From: Betaproteobacteria bacterium
Lineage (GTDB): Bacteria > Pseudomonadota > Gammaproteobacteria > Burkholderiales > SG8-39
Reading direction: 5' to 3'
DNA: 35,311 bases
Assembly (NCBI GenBank): GCA_005881575.1
Contig: VBCA01000044.1
Span: 1 to 35,311, forward strand
The notes beneath the pieces were generated by a model that searched no databases, was not told the origin of the DNA, and saw only the letters and a list, made by a program, of their open reading frames with translations. The position numbers were made by a program, and so were the translations under genes. Of this stretch, positions 1 to 7,927 are shown piece by piece (position 1 is the stretch's first letter; each line of letters starts with the position of its first letter).

Positions 1-457
1 CGTTCGAGAGCTTCCCCGGGTTCTTCTTCGCGTAGTCGATCAGCTCCGCCACCGTGCGCACCGGCAGGCCGTTGTTCACCGCGAGCATGTTGAACACCTG
101 CACGCAGTTCGACACCAGCGTGAGGTCCTTTTCCACGTCGTACGGCAGCTCGGGCAGCAGCGTGCGGTTGACCGCCAGCGACACGATGTTCCCGTAGCCC
201 AGCGTGTACCCGTCCGGCGCCGCCTTCACGATGTCCATCGTTCCCGGCACGAACGACGCCCCGGGCTTGTTCTCCACCACGAACGCCACGCCCATCTGCG
301 CGGAGAGCTGCTGCGTGAGGATCCGCATCAGCACATCCACCGAGCCGCCGGAAGCGGACGGAACGACGAAGCGGATGGGTTTTTCCGGGTAGGCGGCCTG
401 CGCCGGCGCCGCGAATGCAGCAAGCAGGACAACGGCCAGGATCCGCCGTGCTCTCAT
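1..457 (-). CDS. Bug/TctC-family tripartite tricarboxylate transporter substrate-binding protein, partial
   Basis: This is the N-terminal part (about 152 residues) of a periplasmic solute-binding protein; the gene runs leftward out of the window, so the C-terminus is missing. The ATG at 457-455 begins a signal peptide: basic MRARR, a hydrophobic stretch, then an AQA-type cleavage site near residue 21. Family marks follow: YPEKPIRFVVPSASGG, which forms the start of the binding cleft, then VVENKPGAS at about residues 58-66 and APDGYTLGYGN. Such proteins capture small carboxylates for TctAB-type secondary transporters or for signalling, but no membrane subunits are visible here. It is transcribed divergently from the LVIVD-repeat gene across a gap of only 44 bp, so the two may share a control region. 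The family call is secure; the ligand cannot be read from sequence. Confidence 0.9.
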   Translation of the reverse strand, partial: MRARRILAVVLLAAFAAPAQAAYPEKPIRFVVPSASGGSVDVLMRILTQQLSAQMGVAFVVENKPGASFVPGTMDIVKAAPDGYTLGYGNIVSLAVNRTLLPELPYDVEKDLTLVSNCVQVFNMLAVNNGLPVRTVAELIDYAKKNPGKLSN

Positions 458-501
458 GTCTTATCCTAACGCCTCCCCCGATAGAACGTCCAGGCGGTAC
501 C

Positions 502-1785
502 ATGACGCCTTTGCTTTCACCTCGAACCAAGACCTCAAAAATGGCCCAGCCGCTTCCCGGAATGAAACCCCGTCCCGATCAAACGCTCGCTCTCAACATG
601 AAGCTCCTCTCGCACCACGAGCTGCAGGGCTTCGGCGGCATCGGCGAGGGCATGGGAATGCAACTCGCGCGCGACGGGCGGAGAATTCTCTGGCTCGCGC
701 ACGAGTCCGCGCCGAAGAATTTCACCGCGGTCGACATCAGCGACCCGAAAAGTCCCAAGGTCGTGGCGCAGACCGAGCTTCCGCACGCCAAGGTGCGCTC
801 CAACTCGCTCGACGTGGTCGGCGACACCATGGCGGTCGCGTACCAGACAAGCGCCGTGAACACCAAGCCCGCGGGCTTCGACCTCTTCGACATCGGCACG
901 CCGGAAAATCCGAAGCTCATTTCGCATTTCGACGCCTCTGGTCCCTACTCGCGCGGCGTGCACGCGGTGTGGTTCGTCGACGGCGAGTACGTGCACATGG
1001 CTTCGGGCGCGCCGGATTTCCAGCCGCACAATCCCGCCGACGACCAGTTCTACCGCATCGTCGACGTGCGCAAGCGCGCGAAGCCCGAAGAGGTGGGGCG
1101 CTGGTGGCTGCCGGGCACGCGCGTGGGCGACTCCACGCCTCCCCTTGCGCGCCATCCGAAGTTCGACTCGGGCTTTCGCGCGCACAACACCAACGTCTTT
1201 CCGCAGCGGCCCGACCGCGCCTATGTCGGCTACATCTCCGGCGGCGCGGTGATCCTCGACATCGCCGACAAGTCTCGACCAAAGCTCATCTCGCACTGGC
1301 GCTATTCGCCGCCTTACACCGGGTTCACGCATACGGTGCTGCCCCTTCTCGATCGCGGCTTGCTCATCGTCAGCGACGAGGCCGTCAAGAACGACGGCGA
1401 GGACTGGCCGAAACTGGTCTGGGTGGTGGACGCGCAGGTCGAGACCAATCCGGTTCCGATCAGCACCTTTCCCATGCCTTTCGACGCCTTTGCCCGCCGC
1501 GGCGGGCGCTTCGGCGCGCACAACCTCCACGAGAATCTGCCGGTGCCCGGCTCCTGGCGCTCGGAGAGCATCATCGTCGGCACCTTCTTCAACGGCGGGG
1601 TGCGCGCCTTCGACGTGAGCAACCCCTACCAGCCGCAGGAAATCGCCTACTTCGTGCCCCCCGCGCCGAAGCTCTCGCGCGCGGGCTCGATCCAGCTGAA
1701 CGACGTCTACGTCGACGACCGCAGGCTGGTCTATACCGTCGATCGCTTCGCCGGCGGGCTGTACGTCCTCGAGATGACCATTTGA
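502..1785 (+). CDS. LVIVD-repeat beta-propeller-like protein
   Basis: This is a protein of about 427 residues made of repeated segments in which a strand ending in a V/F-D motif is followed by S/N-P and a P-x-L/V step: FTAVDISDPKSPKVV, FDLFDIGTPENPKLI, AVILDIADKSRPKLI and VRAFDVSNPYQPQEI. This is the LVIVD repeat pattern, expected to form a beta-propeller; no enzyme function is established. I see no convincing signal peptide with this start. ATG 502 is chosen because AGGCGG lies just upstream; ATG 541 is an alternative, and the open frame extends back to 415 only because no stop intervenes. The stop shares one base with the start of the following CobW-type GTPase gene (TGATG), which indicates translational coupling. 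The role is unknown; metal-linked or surface functions suggested by the neighbour would be inference. Confidence 0.75.
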   Translation: MTPLLSPRTKTSKMAQPLPGMKPRPDQTLALNMKLLSHHELQGFGGIGEGMGMQLARDGRRILWLAHESAPKNFTAVDISDPKSPKVVAQTELPHAKVRSNSLDVVGDTMAVAYQTSAVNTKPAGFDLFDIGTPENPKLISHFDASGPYSRGVHAVWFVDGEYVHMASGAPDFQPHNPADDQFYRIVDVRKRAKPEEVGRWWLPGTRVGDSTPPLARHPKFDSGFRAHNTNVFPQRPDRAYVGYISGGAVILDIADKSRPKLISHWRYSPPYTGFTHTVLPLLDRGLLIVSDEAVKNDGEDWPKLVWVVDAQVETNPVPISTFPMPFDAFARRGGRFGAHNLHENLPVPGSWRSESIIVGTFFNGGVRAFDVSNPYQPQEIAYFVPPAPKLSRAGSIQLNDVYVDDRRLVYTVDRFAGGLYVLEMTI

Positions 1786-2852
1786 TGAGCAGCCCCGCGC
1801 CGACGCGCGATTCACTGGCAGGAAAGCTCCCCGTCACACTGATCACCGGATTTCTCGGCAGCGGCAAGACGACGCTGCTCAAGCGTCTGCTCCGCGATCC
1901 GGGCATGAACCGGGCGGCGGTGATCATCAACGAGTTCGGCGAGGTCGGCATCGACCACGAGCTCCTCGCCTCGTCCTCCGAGAGCACGACGCTGCTCTCG
2001 AACGGGTGCCTCTGTTGCACCGTGCGCACCGATCTGCAGGAGACGCTGCGCGAGCTCTTCATCAAACGCCGCGCGGGCGAAGTGATCGACTTCGACCGCG
2101 TGTTCGTCGAGACCACCGGGCTCGCCGACCCGGTGCCGGTGCTGCACACGCTGCAGACCGACGCAATGCTCGGGGCGCAGTACCGCCTCGATTGCGTGGT
2201 GACGCTCATCGACGCGGTGAACGGCCTGCAAAACCTCGACGACACGCCCGAAGCGGCGAAGCAGGCCGCGGTCGCCGACCGCATCGTCATCACCAAGAGC
2301 GACATCGCCAAGCCCGGCGCGGTTGCGGCGCTCGAAGCGAGGCTGGAGAGGATGAACCCCTATGCGGCGCGCACCGTCGCGGTCGACGGCGAGGTGGACG
2401 TAGCTTTTCTGCGCGATGTCGCGCCGCGGAGCACGCGCGCCACGCCAAAAGAGCTCGCGCGCTGGCTCGCGCCCTCGGGCGAAGCGCGCGCCGAAGGCGC
2501 CTACCTCGGCGAGCGCGTTCGCGCCGGAGCGCACGACGCTTCGATCGGTTCGTTCTGCCTGCGGTTCGAGAAACCCTTCACCTGGGACACGTTCTCGGCC
2601 GCCGTGCAGGTGCTCACCTCGCTGCGCGGACCCGACCTGCTGCGCGTGAAAGGCCTCGTCAACGTTGCGGGCGAACGCGGGCCTGTGCTCGTGCAGGGAG
2701 CACAGCACGTTTTCCACCCGCCAGTCACGCTCGAAGCCTGGGCGGGCGAGGACCGGCGCTCGCGTATCGTGTTCATCACGCGCAATCTCCCGCGCGAATC
2801 GGTCGAAGCGCTCTTCGCCGCCGTGGGGACGCTCGCCGCCCCGCGCGATTGA
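1785..2852 (+). CDS. CobW/COG0523-family GTP-binding protein (metal chaperone-like)
   Basis: This is a P-loop GTPase of 355 residues. The Walker A motif GFLGSGKTT is at residues 22-30. The family metal-binding motif CLCC, within SNGCLCCTVRTDL, follows at about residues 74-86. An ETTGLADP switch segment and an ITKSD guanine-specificity motif come next, and a CobW C-terminal domain occupies roughly the last 100 residues (QGAQHVFHPP, RIVFITRNL). Members bind zinc, cobalt or another metal at the CxCC motif and deliver it to client enzymes using GTP hydrolysis. The ATG overlaps the stop of the LVIVD gene by one base, so the two form a coupled pair. The client metalloprotein is unknown; candidates in the window are the non-haem iron oxygenase, the bicupin and the deformylase, but nothing in the sequence ties it to one of them. 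Confidence 0.9.
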   Translation: MSSPAPTRDSLAGKLPVTLITGFLGSGKTTLLKRLLRDPGMNRAAVIINEFGEVGIDHELLASSSESTTLLSNGCLCCTVRTDLQETLRELFIKRRAGEVIDFDRVFVETTGLADPVPVLHTLQTDAMLGAQYRLDCVVTLIDAVNGLQNLDDTPEAAKQAAVADRIVITKSDIAKPGAVAALEARLERMNPYAARTVAVDGEVDVAFLRDVAPRSTRATPKELARWLAPSGEARAEGAYLGERVRAGAHDASIGSFCLRFEKPFTWDTFSAAVQVLTSLRGPDLLRVKGLVNVAGERGPVLVQGAQHVFHPPVTLEAWAGEDRRSRIVFITRNLPRESVEALFAAVGTLAAPRD

Positions 2853-2873
2853 ATCGCGGGTGACGCGCCACAA

Positions 2874-2903
2874 TTGCGCGAGCAACGAGGGGCGAGCTAT
2901 GAT
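2874..2903 (+). promoter_or_regulatory. Possible sigma70 promoter for the ThDP-enzyme/Bug pair
   Basis: TTGCGC (2874-2879) and TATGAT (2898-2903) are separated by 18 bp and lie about 40 bp before the ATG at 2944. The -10 matches the consensus at 5 of 6 positions but the -35 at only 3 of 6. A small inverted repeat, CGCGA-TTGAA-TCGCG (2844-2848 and 2854-2858), overlaps the end of the preceding gene. Confidence 0.35.
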
Positions 2904-2943
2904 CGGCTTCCACTAAGTCCCGCACCGGATCACAGGAACGCTC

Positions 2944-4728
2944 ATGAACGCCAAGGAAAACCTTTCACCGACCGTGCGCGCCGAAGCGCCGGTCGCAGGT
3001 CTCGAGCAAAAGGAAATCTGGGGCAGCGACGCCATCGCGGCGGTGCTGCGCACGCTCGACATTCCCTTCCTCGCGCTGAATCCCGGAGCGAGCTACCGCG
3101 GGCTGCACGACAGCATCGTCAATTATCTCGGCAACACGCGGCCGCAGATGCTGCTGTGCCTGCATGAGGAGTCGGCCGTGGCGATCGCTCAGGGCTACGC
3201 AAAAGCTTCCGACCGGATGATGGGCGCGGTCGTGCATTCGAACGTCGGCCTCATGCACGCGAGCATGGCGATCTTCAACGCCTGGTGCGACCGCATGCCG
3301 ATGCTCGTTCTCGGCGCGACCGGTCCCTGGGACGCGGCGAAGCGCCGTCCCTGGATCGACTGGATCCACACCGCTTCCGACCAGGCCGCGCTGGTGCGCA
3401 ACTATACCAAGTGGGACAACCAGCCGGCGTCGGTGCCGGCTGCCTACGAAGCGATCCTTCGCGCCGCGCAAATCGCCAACACCGCGCCGCGCGGTCCGAC
3501 GTACGTCAACCTCGATGCAGGCCTGCAGGAGGCAAAGATCGGCGCGCTTCCGCCGCTTCCCGACGCGAAGCGCTATCGCGCCCCCGACCCGGTGCTGCCG
3601 GCCGGGCACCTCGTCGACGCGGCAGCGAAGCTGCTCGCGGGCGCGAAGCACCCGGTGATCCTCGCCGGACGCGTCTCGCGGAGCGAGTCGTGCTGGAAGC
3701 AGCGCGTCGCGCTCGCCGAGAAGCTCCACGCGCGCGTTTTCACCGACATCAAGGTCGGCGCGGCGTTTCCTACCGATCACCCGCTGCACGCCGCACCGCC
3801 TTCGACCTTCCTTTCACCCGATGCGGCGAAGCTGCTGCACGAGGCCGACGTCGTGTTGTCGCTCGATTGGGTCGATCTCGCGGGCGCGCTGAAGGCGGCC
3901 TGGGGCGCGGACCCGGTGGGCGCGAAAGTGATCCAGATCTCGCCCGACGCTCACATCCACCGCGGCTGGAGCATGGACTATCAGGGTTTGCCGGCGGTGG
4001 ATGTCTACATGATGTGCGAGCCGGATATCGCAGTGCCGCTGCTGCTCGATGCCGTGAAGCCGCGCCCCGGGGCGGTCGCGGCGAAACCCGCGAGCTTGCC
4101 GGAGGCCGCGCCCGATGTCGTATCGATTCGCACCCTCGCCGATGCCTTGAATGCTGCGACAAAAGACGTGGATGTCTGCATCACGCGGCTTCCGCTCGGC
4201 TGGAACGGCGCTTATCGCCACTTCCGCCATCCGCTCGACTACATCGGCTCGGAGGGCGGCGGTGGCGTCGGCGCGGGGCCCGGCATCACCGTGGGCGCGG
4301 CGCTCGCGCTGAAGGACAGCGGACGGCTCCCCGTCGCGATCATGGGTGACGGCGATTTCCTGATGGGCGCGACCGCGCTCTGGACCGCTGCGCACTACGG
4401 CATTCCCTGCCTCATTCTCGTCGCCAACAACCGCTCCTTCTTCAACGACGAGCTGCACCAAGAGCGTGTCGCGAAGGAGCGCTCTCGCCCGGTGGAGAAC
4501 CGCTGGATCGGCCAACGCATCAGCGGACCGGACATCGATATCGCAATGATGGCACGCGCGCAAGGCGCCGAAGGCGTCGGCCCTGTCGCGAAGGCGTCGG
4601 AGCTGAATCCTGCGATCGAAAAAGGAATCCAGGCGGCGCGTAACGGCGCGGTGTGCGTCGTCGACGTGCGCGTCGCACCGGGCTACGACACCCACATGGG
4701 CGGCTCGGGCGCGAGCCAGAAGCGCTGA
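2944..4728 (+). CDS. Thiamine-diphosphate-dependent enzyme, acetolactate synthase/benzoylformate decarboxylase superfamily
   Basis: This protein of 594 residues has the three-domain ThDP-enzyme layout. The N-terminal PYR domain carries the cofactor-activating glutamate in HEESAVAIAQGYAKAS (E75/E76). A central Rossmann-like domain spans roughly residues 210-370 (HPVILAGRVSRSE). The C-terminal PP domain has the ThDP/Mg motif starting GDGD (about 468-471) and ending at the paired asparagines N495-N496. Typical reactions are decarboxylation of 2-oxo acids or carboligation. The sequence does not match the well-conserved acetolactate synthase or glyoxylate carboligase signatures closely enough for a specific name. 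AGGAA precedes the ATG at a suitable distance. A Bug solute-binding gene follows after 16 bp, suggesting that the imported carboxylate and this enzyme belong to one pathway; that link is inference. Confidence 0.88.
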   Translation: MNAKENLSPTVRAEAPVAGLEQKEIWGSDAIAAVLRTLDIPFLALNPGASYRGLHDSIVNYLGNTRPQMLLCLHEESAVAIAQGYAKASDRMMGAVVHSNVGLMHASMAIFNAWCDRMPMLVLGATGPWDAAKRRPWIDWIHTASDQAALVRNYTKWDNQPASVPAAYEAILRAAQIANTAPRGPTYVNLDAGLQEAKIGALPPLPDAKRYRAPDPVLPAGHLVDAAAKLLAGAKHPVILAGRVSRSESCWKQRVALAEKLHARVFTDIKVGAAFPTDHPLHAAPPSTFLSPDAAKLLHEADVVLSLDWVDLAGALKAAWGADPVGAKVIQISPDAHIHRGWSMDYQGLPAVDVYMMCEPDIAVPLLLDAVKPRPGAVAAKPASLPEAAPDVVSIRTLADALNAATKDVDVCITRLPLGWNGAYRHFRHPLDYIGSEGGGGVGAGPGITVGAALALKDSGRLPVAIMGDGDFLMGATALWTAAHYGIPCLILVANNRSFFNDELHQERVAKERSRPVENRWIGQRISGPDIDIAMMARAQGAEGVGPVAKASELNPAIEKGIQAARNGAVCVVDVRVAPGYDTHMGGSGASQKR

Positions 4729-4744
4729 GCTCGAACGGAGGGGA

Positions 4745-5731
4745 ATGTTCACGTTGCGAACCTGGAGCGCATTGGCGCTGAGCGCGGTGATAGCGTTGCC
4801 TCTCGGCGAGGCTCGATCGCAGGGGGGAATCTGGCCGAGCCGGCCGATCAAGTTCGTCGTGCCTTTGCCGCCGGGCGGGTCGCCGGACTACCTTTCTCGC
4901 CTTCTGGCGGAGCGCCTGCAGCCCGTGCTGGGTCATCCCCTCGTAGTCGAGAACAAGCCCGGTGCGGGAGGCAACATCGCGCGCGAGTTCGTCGCGCGGC
5001 AGCCCCCCGACGGCTACACCATCCTGATGTCCGAGTCCTCGCACGTCATGGCCGCAGGCATCGGCGCCAAGTTACCGTATGACCCGATCAAGGACTTCGA
5101 GCCGGTTTCGCTCGCTGCGACGATTCCGTTCGGGTTGACCGTGAACTCGAGTATGCCAGTGCATTCCCTGAAGGAATTCATCGCGTACGCGAAAGCATCG
5201 CCGCGTCCACTGACGTACGGAACGGCCGGCATCGGGTCGCCGCATCACTTCGCCGTCGAGCTGCTGCGCTCGATGACCGGAATCAACGTCGTGCATGTTC
5301 CCTACAAGGGCTCAGCCGGCATCATCCCTGCCCTTCTGTCCGGGGAGATCGACTTCACCATCGCAGCCGTCAATTCGCTGCTGCCTCATTTCAAATCGGG
5401 AAAGCTGCGCCCGATCGCGATGGCCGGCTCCGCGCGCACCGCGATCCTGCCCGAGGTGCCGACGATCGCCGAAGCGGGCCCGCTGCCGGGCTACACGGTG
5501 GATGTCTGGCTCGGGATCATGGCGCCCGCCGGAACGCCGCGACCGGTCATCGATCGTCTGAGCGGCGAGATCAACCGCGTCGTCCGCGACCCGCAGATCG
5601 TCAAGGAACGACTGAATACGGTTGGTCTCGAAGCGGTCGGAACGACGCCCGAGCAACTGCTCGAGGTAATGAAGACCGACCTCGCGAAGTACACGAAGGT
5701 CGCGCGCGAGGCGCAGATCAAACCGGAGTGA
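4745..5731 (+). CDS. Bug/TctC-family tripartite tricarboxylate transporter substrate-binding protein
   Basis: This is a full-length periplasmic binding protein of 328 residues. It has an N-terminal signal peptide (TLRTWSALALSAVIALPLG, cleavage near ARS-QG), then the family motifs WPSRPIKFVVPLPPGGSPD, VVENKPGAGGNIA, ADGYT-like PPDGYTILM, YGTAGIGSPHHFAVELL and VPYKGSAGIIPALLSGEID. Bug proteins bind small carboxylates or amides. A strong GGAGG lies only about 3 bases before the ATG at 4745; an in-frame TTG at 4754 would have more usual spacing, so the true start may be there. It is the last gene of the + strand pair and converges with the bicupin gene. No TctA or TctB permease genes are present, as is common for this family. 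Confidence 0.93.
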   Translation: MFTLRTWSALALSAVIALPLGEARSQGGIWPSRPIKFVVPLPPGGSPDYLSRLLAERLQPVLGHPLVVENKPGAGGNIAREFVARQPPDGYTILMSESSHVMAAGIGAKLPYDPIKDFEPVSLAATIPFGLTVNSSMPVHSLKEFIAYAKASPRPLTYGTAGIGSPHHFAVELLRSMTGINVVHVPYKGSAGIIPALLSGEIDFTIAAVNSLLPHFKSGKLRPIAMAGSARTAILPEVPTIAEAGPLPGYTVDVWLGIMAPAGTPRPVIDRLSGEINRVVRDPQIVKERLNTVGLEAVGTTPEQLLEVMKTDLAKYTKVAREAQIKPE

Positions 5732-5738
5732 GCCCGCG

Positions 5739-5754
5739 CCCGGCGGGCGCCGGG
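5739..5754. terminator. Likely bidirectional terminator hairpin between convergent genes
   Basis: A perfect inverted repeat, CCCGGCG-GG-CGCCGGG, lies in the 29-bp gap between the stop of the Bug gene (+) and the stop of the bicupin gene (-). Effectively this gives a 6-bp GC stem with a 4-base loop. No clear T tract follows on either side, so it could be a Rho-assisted or weak terminator. Confidence 0.45.
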
Positions 5755-5760
5755 TGAACG

Positions 5761-6891
5761 TTACGCCGCCGCCTTGCCGCGGTTGGTCTCGAAACCCGGC
5801 TCGCTCCCGAGGAGCGCCGCGGGCTTCTTCAGGTTTTCCTGCCAGAGCAGCGACTCCATGAAGATATTGAGCGGCTGGTCCTGGACGGTGAGCTCGTACA
5901 CGTAATCGTCGTACGAAGCATGGTTGTGCACCGCCCAGCCCGGGGCGGAGAGCATGAGATCCCCTGCGGCCCATTCGTAGCGATTGCCCGCGACGGTCGA
6001 ATATCCCTTGCCGTGGAAGTAGTAGTTGATCGCGGCCGAAACATGGCGGTGCGGCCGGTCGACGATCTTCGGCGGGCGAATCGTCATGGTGGCGAAGAAG
6101 TTCGGCGTGATGCCGTTGGTGCGGCCGGTGACGGGGTTGTACATCATGTAGAGCCTGCGCCCGGCGTACTCTTTCCCCAGCGCCTCGAGCTTGTCGAGCT
6201 CGCGCTTCACTTCCTTCCAGGGAAAGTGCAGGGGCCTCGACACCACTGCCTCCGGATTGATGAGGATCTCGTAGGGCATCAGCATGCCGCCGTCCGCGCC
6301 GACGCGGATCATCCCGTAGGGGCTCTTGCGGCGCGGATCGGCCGAGCGCGCTTTGTCCTCCGCGTCCTCCACCGGATGCAGCTCGGCGGAGAGCTCGTCC
6401 TCCGGAAGATAGACCTGCATGTGCTGAAGAAGGGGCACGTTCGAATAGGTCAGGCGCACCTGGAGGTCCCTGCCGTCGTTGACGTGACGGTAAATCGCAT
6501 AAGAGGGGTGATTCCACACGTCGTACAGCGCGAAGGCGATGCGCTTCCCCGCGACCAGCGTATGGCCGGAACCGCGAATGCAGAAATTCACCTCGGTGGC
6601 GTTGTGCCGGAACGCGGCCGTCTTCTCGCCCGGCTTGAGCACCGAGAGCTTGACCTGGATGCCCGGCGCGAAGCCCGGCGCGTTGGCCTCCGCCAGCGGA
6701 TGCACGATCAGCGACTCGCGCCGGCCGTTCGCGGGCAGGGGCAGGCTCGCCAGGCGCTCGACTTCGGCATCGATCTCGCGCTGGGTGACGACGATGGGCG
6801 TCCAATACAGGTTCTCGTCCCCCGCGCGCTGACCGGAGCGGTCTGAGAAGCGACCCTGCATGTCCTGGAAATCCTTCTTGAACTCGTTCAT
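5761..6891 (-). CDS. Bicupin protein, gentisate 1,2-dioxygenase-like
   Basis: This is a protein of 376 residues with two cupin domains, the architecture of gentisate 1,2-dioxygenase and related ring-cleaving enzymes. The N-terminal cupin (about residues 90-150) reads AAFRHNATEVNF...NHPSYAIYRHVN and lacks an HxH metal motif. The C-terminal cupin (about 270-350) reads RPHRHVSAAINYYFHGKGY followed by GWAVHNHAS, giving an HxH plus a downstream histidine, a plausible Fe(II) site. Classical gentisate dioxygenases hold their metal in the N-terminal cupin, so this protein is atypical. ATG 6891 is chosen over upstream starts because a perfect AGGAGG sits 5 bases before it. It is the last gene of the oxygenase operon, 35 bp after the cyclodeaminase-family gene. 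The cupin family is certain, and a ring-cleavage role is likely from context. Confidence 0.8.
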   Translation of the reverse strand: MNEFKKDFQDMQGRFSDRSGQRAGDENLYWTPIVVTQREIDAEVERLASLPLPANGRRESLIVHPLAEANAPGFAPGIQVKLSVLKPGEKTAAFRHNATEVNFCIRGSGHTLVAGKRIAFALYDVWNHPSYAIYRHVNDGRDLQVRLTYSNVPLLQHMQVYLPEDELSAELHPVEDAEDKARSADPRRKSPYGMIRVGADGGMLMPYEILINPEAVVSRPLHFPWKEVKRELDKLEALGKEYAGRRLYMMYNPVTGRTNGITPNFFATMTIRPPKIVDRPHRHVSAAINYYFHGKGYSTVAGNRYEWAAGDLMLSAPGWAVHNHASYDDYVYELTVQDQPLNIFMESLLWQENLKKPAALLGSEPGFETNRGKAAA

Positions 6892-6896
6892 GAGAA

Positions 6897-6902
6897 CCTC
6901 CT
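6897..6902 (-). promoter_or_regulatory. Ribosome binding site deciding the bicupin start
   Basis: CCTCCT on the + strand reads as AGGAGG on the coding strand, 5 bases before ATG 6891. This fixes the start although the frame stays open for 87 codons further upstream, inside the preceding gene. Confidence 0.85.
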
Positions 6903-6926
6903 CGGCCGAGGAACAGATCGTACTCC

Positions 6927-7925
6927 CTAGACGTGACTCTTGGCTTTCGCACCCGCCAGCCGCGGCTTCATCTTCTTCGGCTGGGGGATCGCACGGCCCG
7001 CGCCGCGCTCGCGCGCCCGCCTCAACAACTCCGCCCCGAGCGCGAGATCGGAGATGCCCATGCCCATCGCTTTGAATAGCGACACGTCGTCCGCGCCCGA
7101 GCGCCTGCGACCCGAGGCGATGAGTCCGGAGAGCGGCATCACTTTGTCCCATCCGGACGACCCATACTGCATCATGAATTCACGCGAGAGCTGCTGCACG
7201 CCCGGAAGATTGTCCACGGCCACCAGCGAGGCTCGTGCAAAGACATCCTGCGCGAATTCCTCGCGGTCCGGCGCGATCGCGCCCACGGCGTTCAGGTGCG
7301 CGCCTTTTTCGAGCATCGTTGCGGTGAGGAAAGGCTGCGCCGCTCGCGTCACCAGCGTCACGATCTGCGCTCCCTTGCATGCGTCGCTCACCGAAGCAGA
7401 TATTTCGGCGTCGATGCCGAACTCCTCGCGCGCTTTTGCCGCGAACGCCTGGCGCGAGTCTTCGCGCGGGCTGTAAATCCGCAGCCGTTCGATCGGCCGC
7501 ACCGCCAGCATCGTGCCGGCCTGAGCGAGCGCTTGTTTACCCGTCCCGACGATCGCCATCACCTTCGCATCCGGTCTCGCCATCCAGTCGGCGGCGACGC
7601 CCGAGATTCCGCCGGTGCGCAGGTTGCCGAGGGCGAAAGCTTCGATCACCGCGACGAGGGAGCCGTTCTCGGCGCTCCACAAGAGCAGCAGCGGGCAGGT
7701 GCCGCCCTGGGTGTGAGTCCAGGTCTTGGTGCCCACCAGATTCCCGAGCTTTGCGCCGATCGCGTGCAGATTGTTCTTTCCATACTGCAGCAAGGTCTTC
7801 GTCATGTTCTGCGCTTCACCGCGCGCTTCCTCGCGCAGCGCGGCCTCGAGAGCGACGATCGCCTCCTTCAACTCCATCAGCTGGACGACTTCGGCTTCGG
7901 TGATCCAGATCGCGTCGGCGCCCAT
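6927..7925 (-). CDS. Ornithine cyclodeaminase/mu-crystallin-family protein
   Basis: This is a protein of 332 residues with an NAD(P)-binding Rossmann core. Family features seen are a conserved lysine region (HAIGAKLGN, about residues 55-63), LRTGGISGVAADWMAR with the substrate-binding arginine (about 105-120), the nucleotide motif VGTGKQA (about 129-135), KGAHLNAVGA, and the catalytic aspartate context SLVAVDN. Members catalyse cyclodeamination of ornithine, reduction of cyclic ketimines, or amino-acid dehydrogenation. Here the neighbours are aromatic oxygenase genes, so a role on an imine, amine or alcohol intermediate of ring degradation is possible but unproven. The ATG at 7925 lies 2 bases after the stop of the preceding gene, with AAGG upstream, and the open frame extends further only through that neighbour. 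Confidence 0.85.
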   Translation of the reverse strand: MGADAIWITEAEVVQLMELKEAIVALEAALREEARGEAQNMTKTLLQYGKNNLHAIGAKLGNLVGTKTWTHTQGGTCPLLLLWSAENGSLVAVIEAFALGNLRTGGISGVAADWMARPDAKVMAIVGTGKQALAQAGTMLAVRPIERLRIYSPREDSRQAFAAKAREEFGIDAEISASVSDACKGAQIVTLVTRAAQPFLTATMLEKGAHLNAVGAIAPDREEFAQDVFARASLVAVDNLPGVQQLSREFMMQYGSSGWDKVMPLSGLIASGRRRSGADDVSLFKAMGMGISDLALGAELLRRARERGAGRAIPQPKKMKPRLAGAKAKSHV

Positions 7926-7927
7926 TC

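Noticed and set aside
458-501. Divergent promoter between the partial Bug gene and the LVIVD gene
   Set aside because: The 44-bp gap must contain control signals for at least one gene, but no -35/-10 pair is convincing.
456-1784. Long open frame extending the CobW GTPase frame upstream by over 440 codons
   Set aside because: It reads through the LVIVD gene in another frame and gives arginine-rich, low-complexity protein; the GTPase starts at 1785 with recognisable sequence.
5312-6952. 546-codon open frame on the minus strand across the Bug and bicupin genes
   Set aside because: It is out of frame with both real genes and rich in Arg, Gly and Ala, as expected of a shadow frame in GC-rich DNA.
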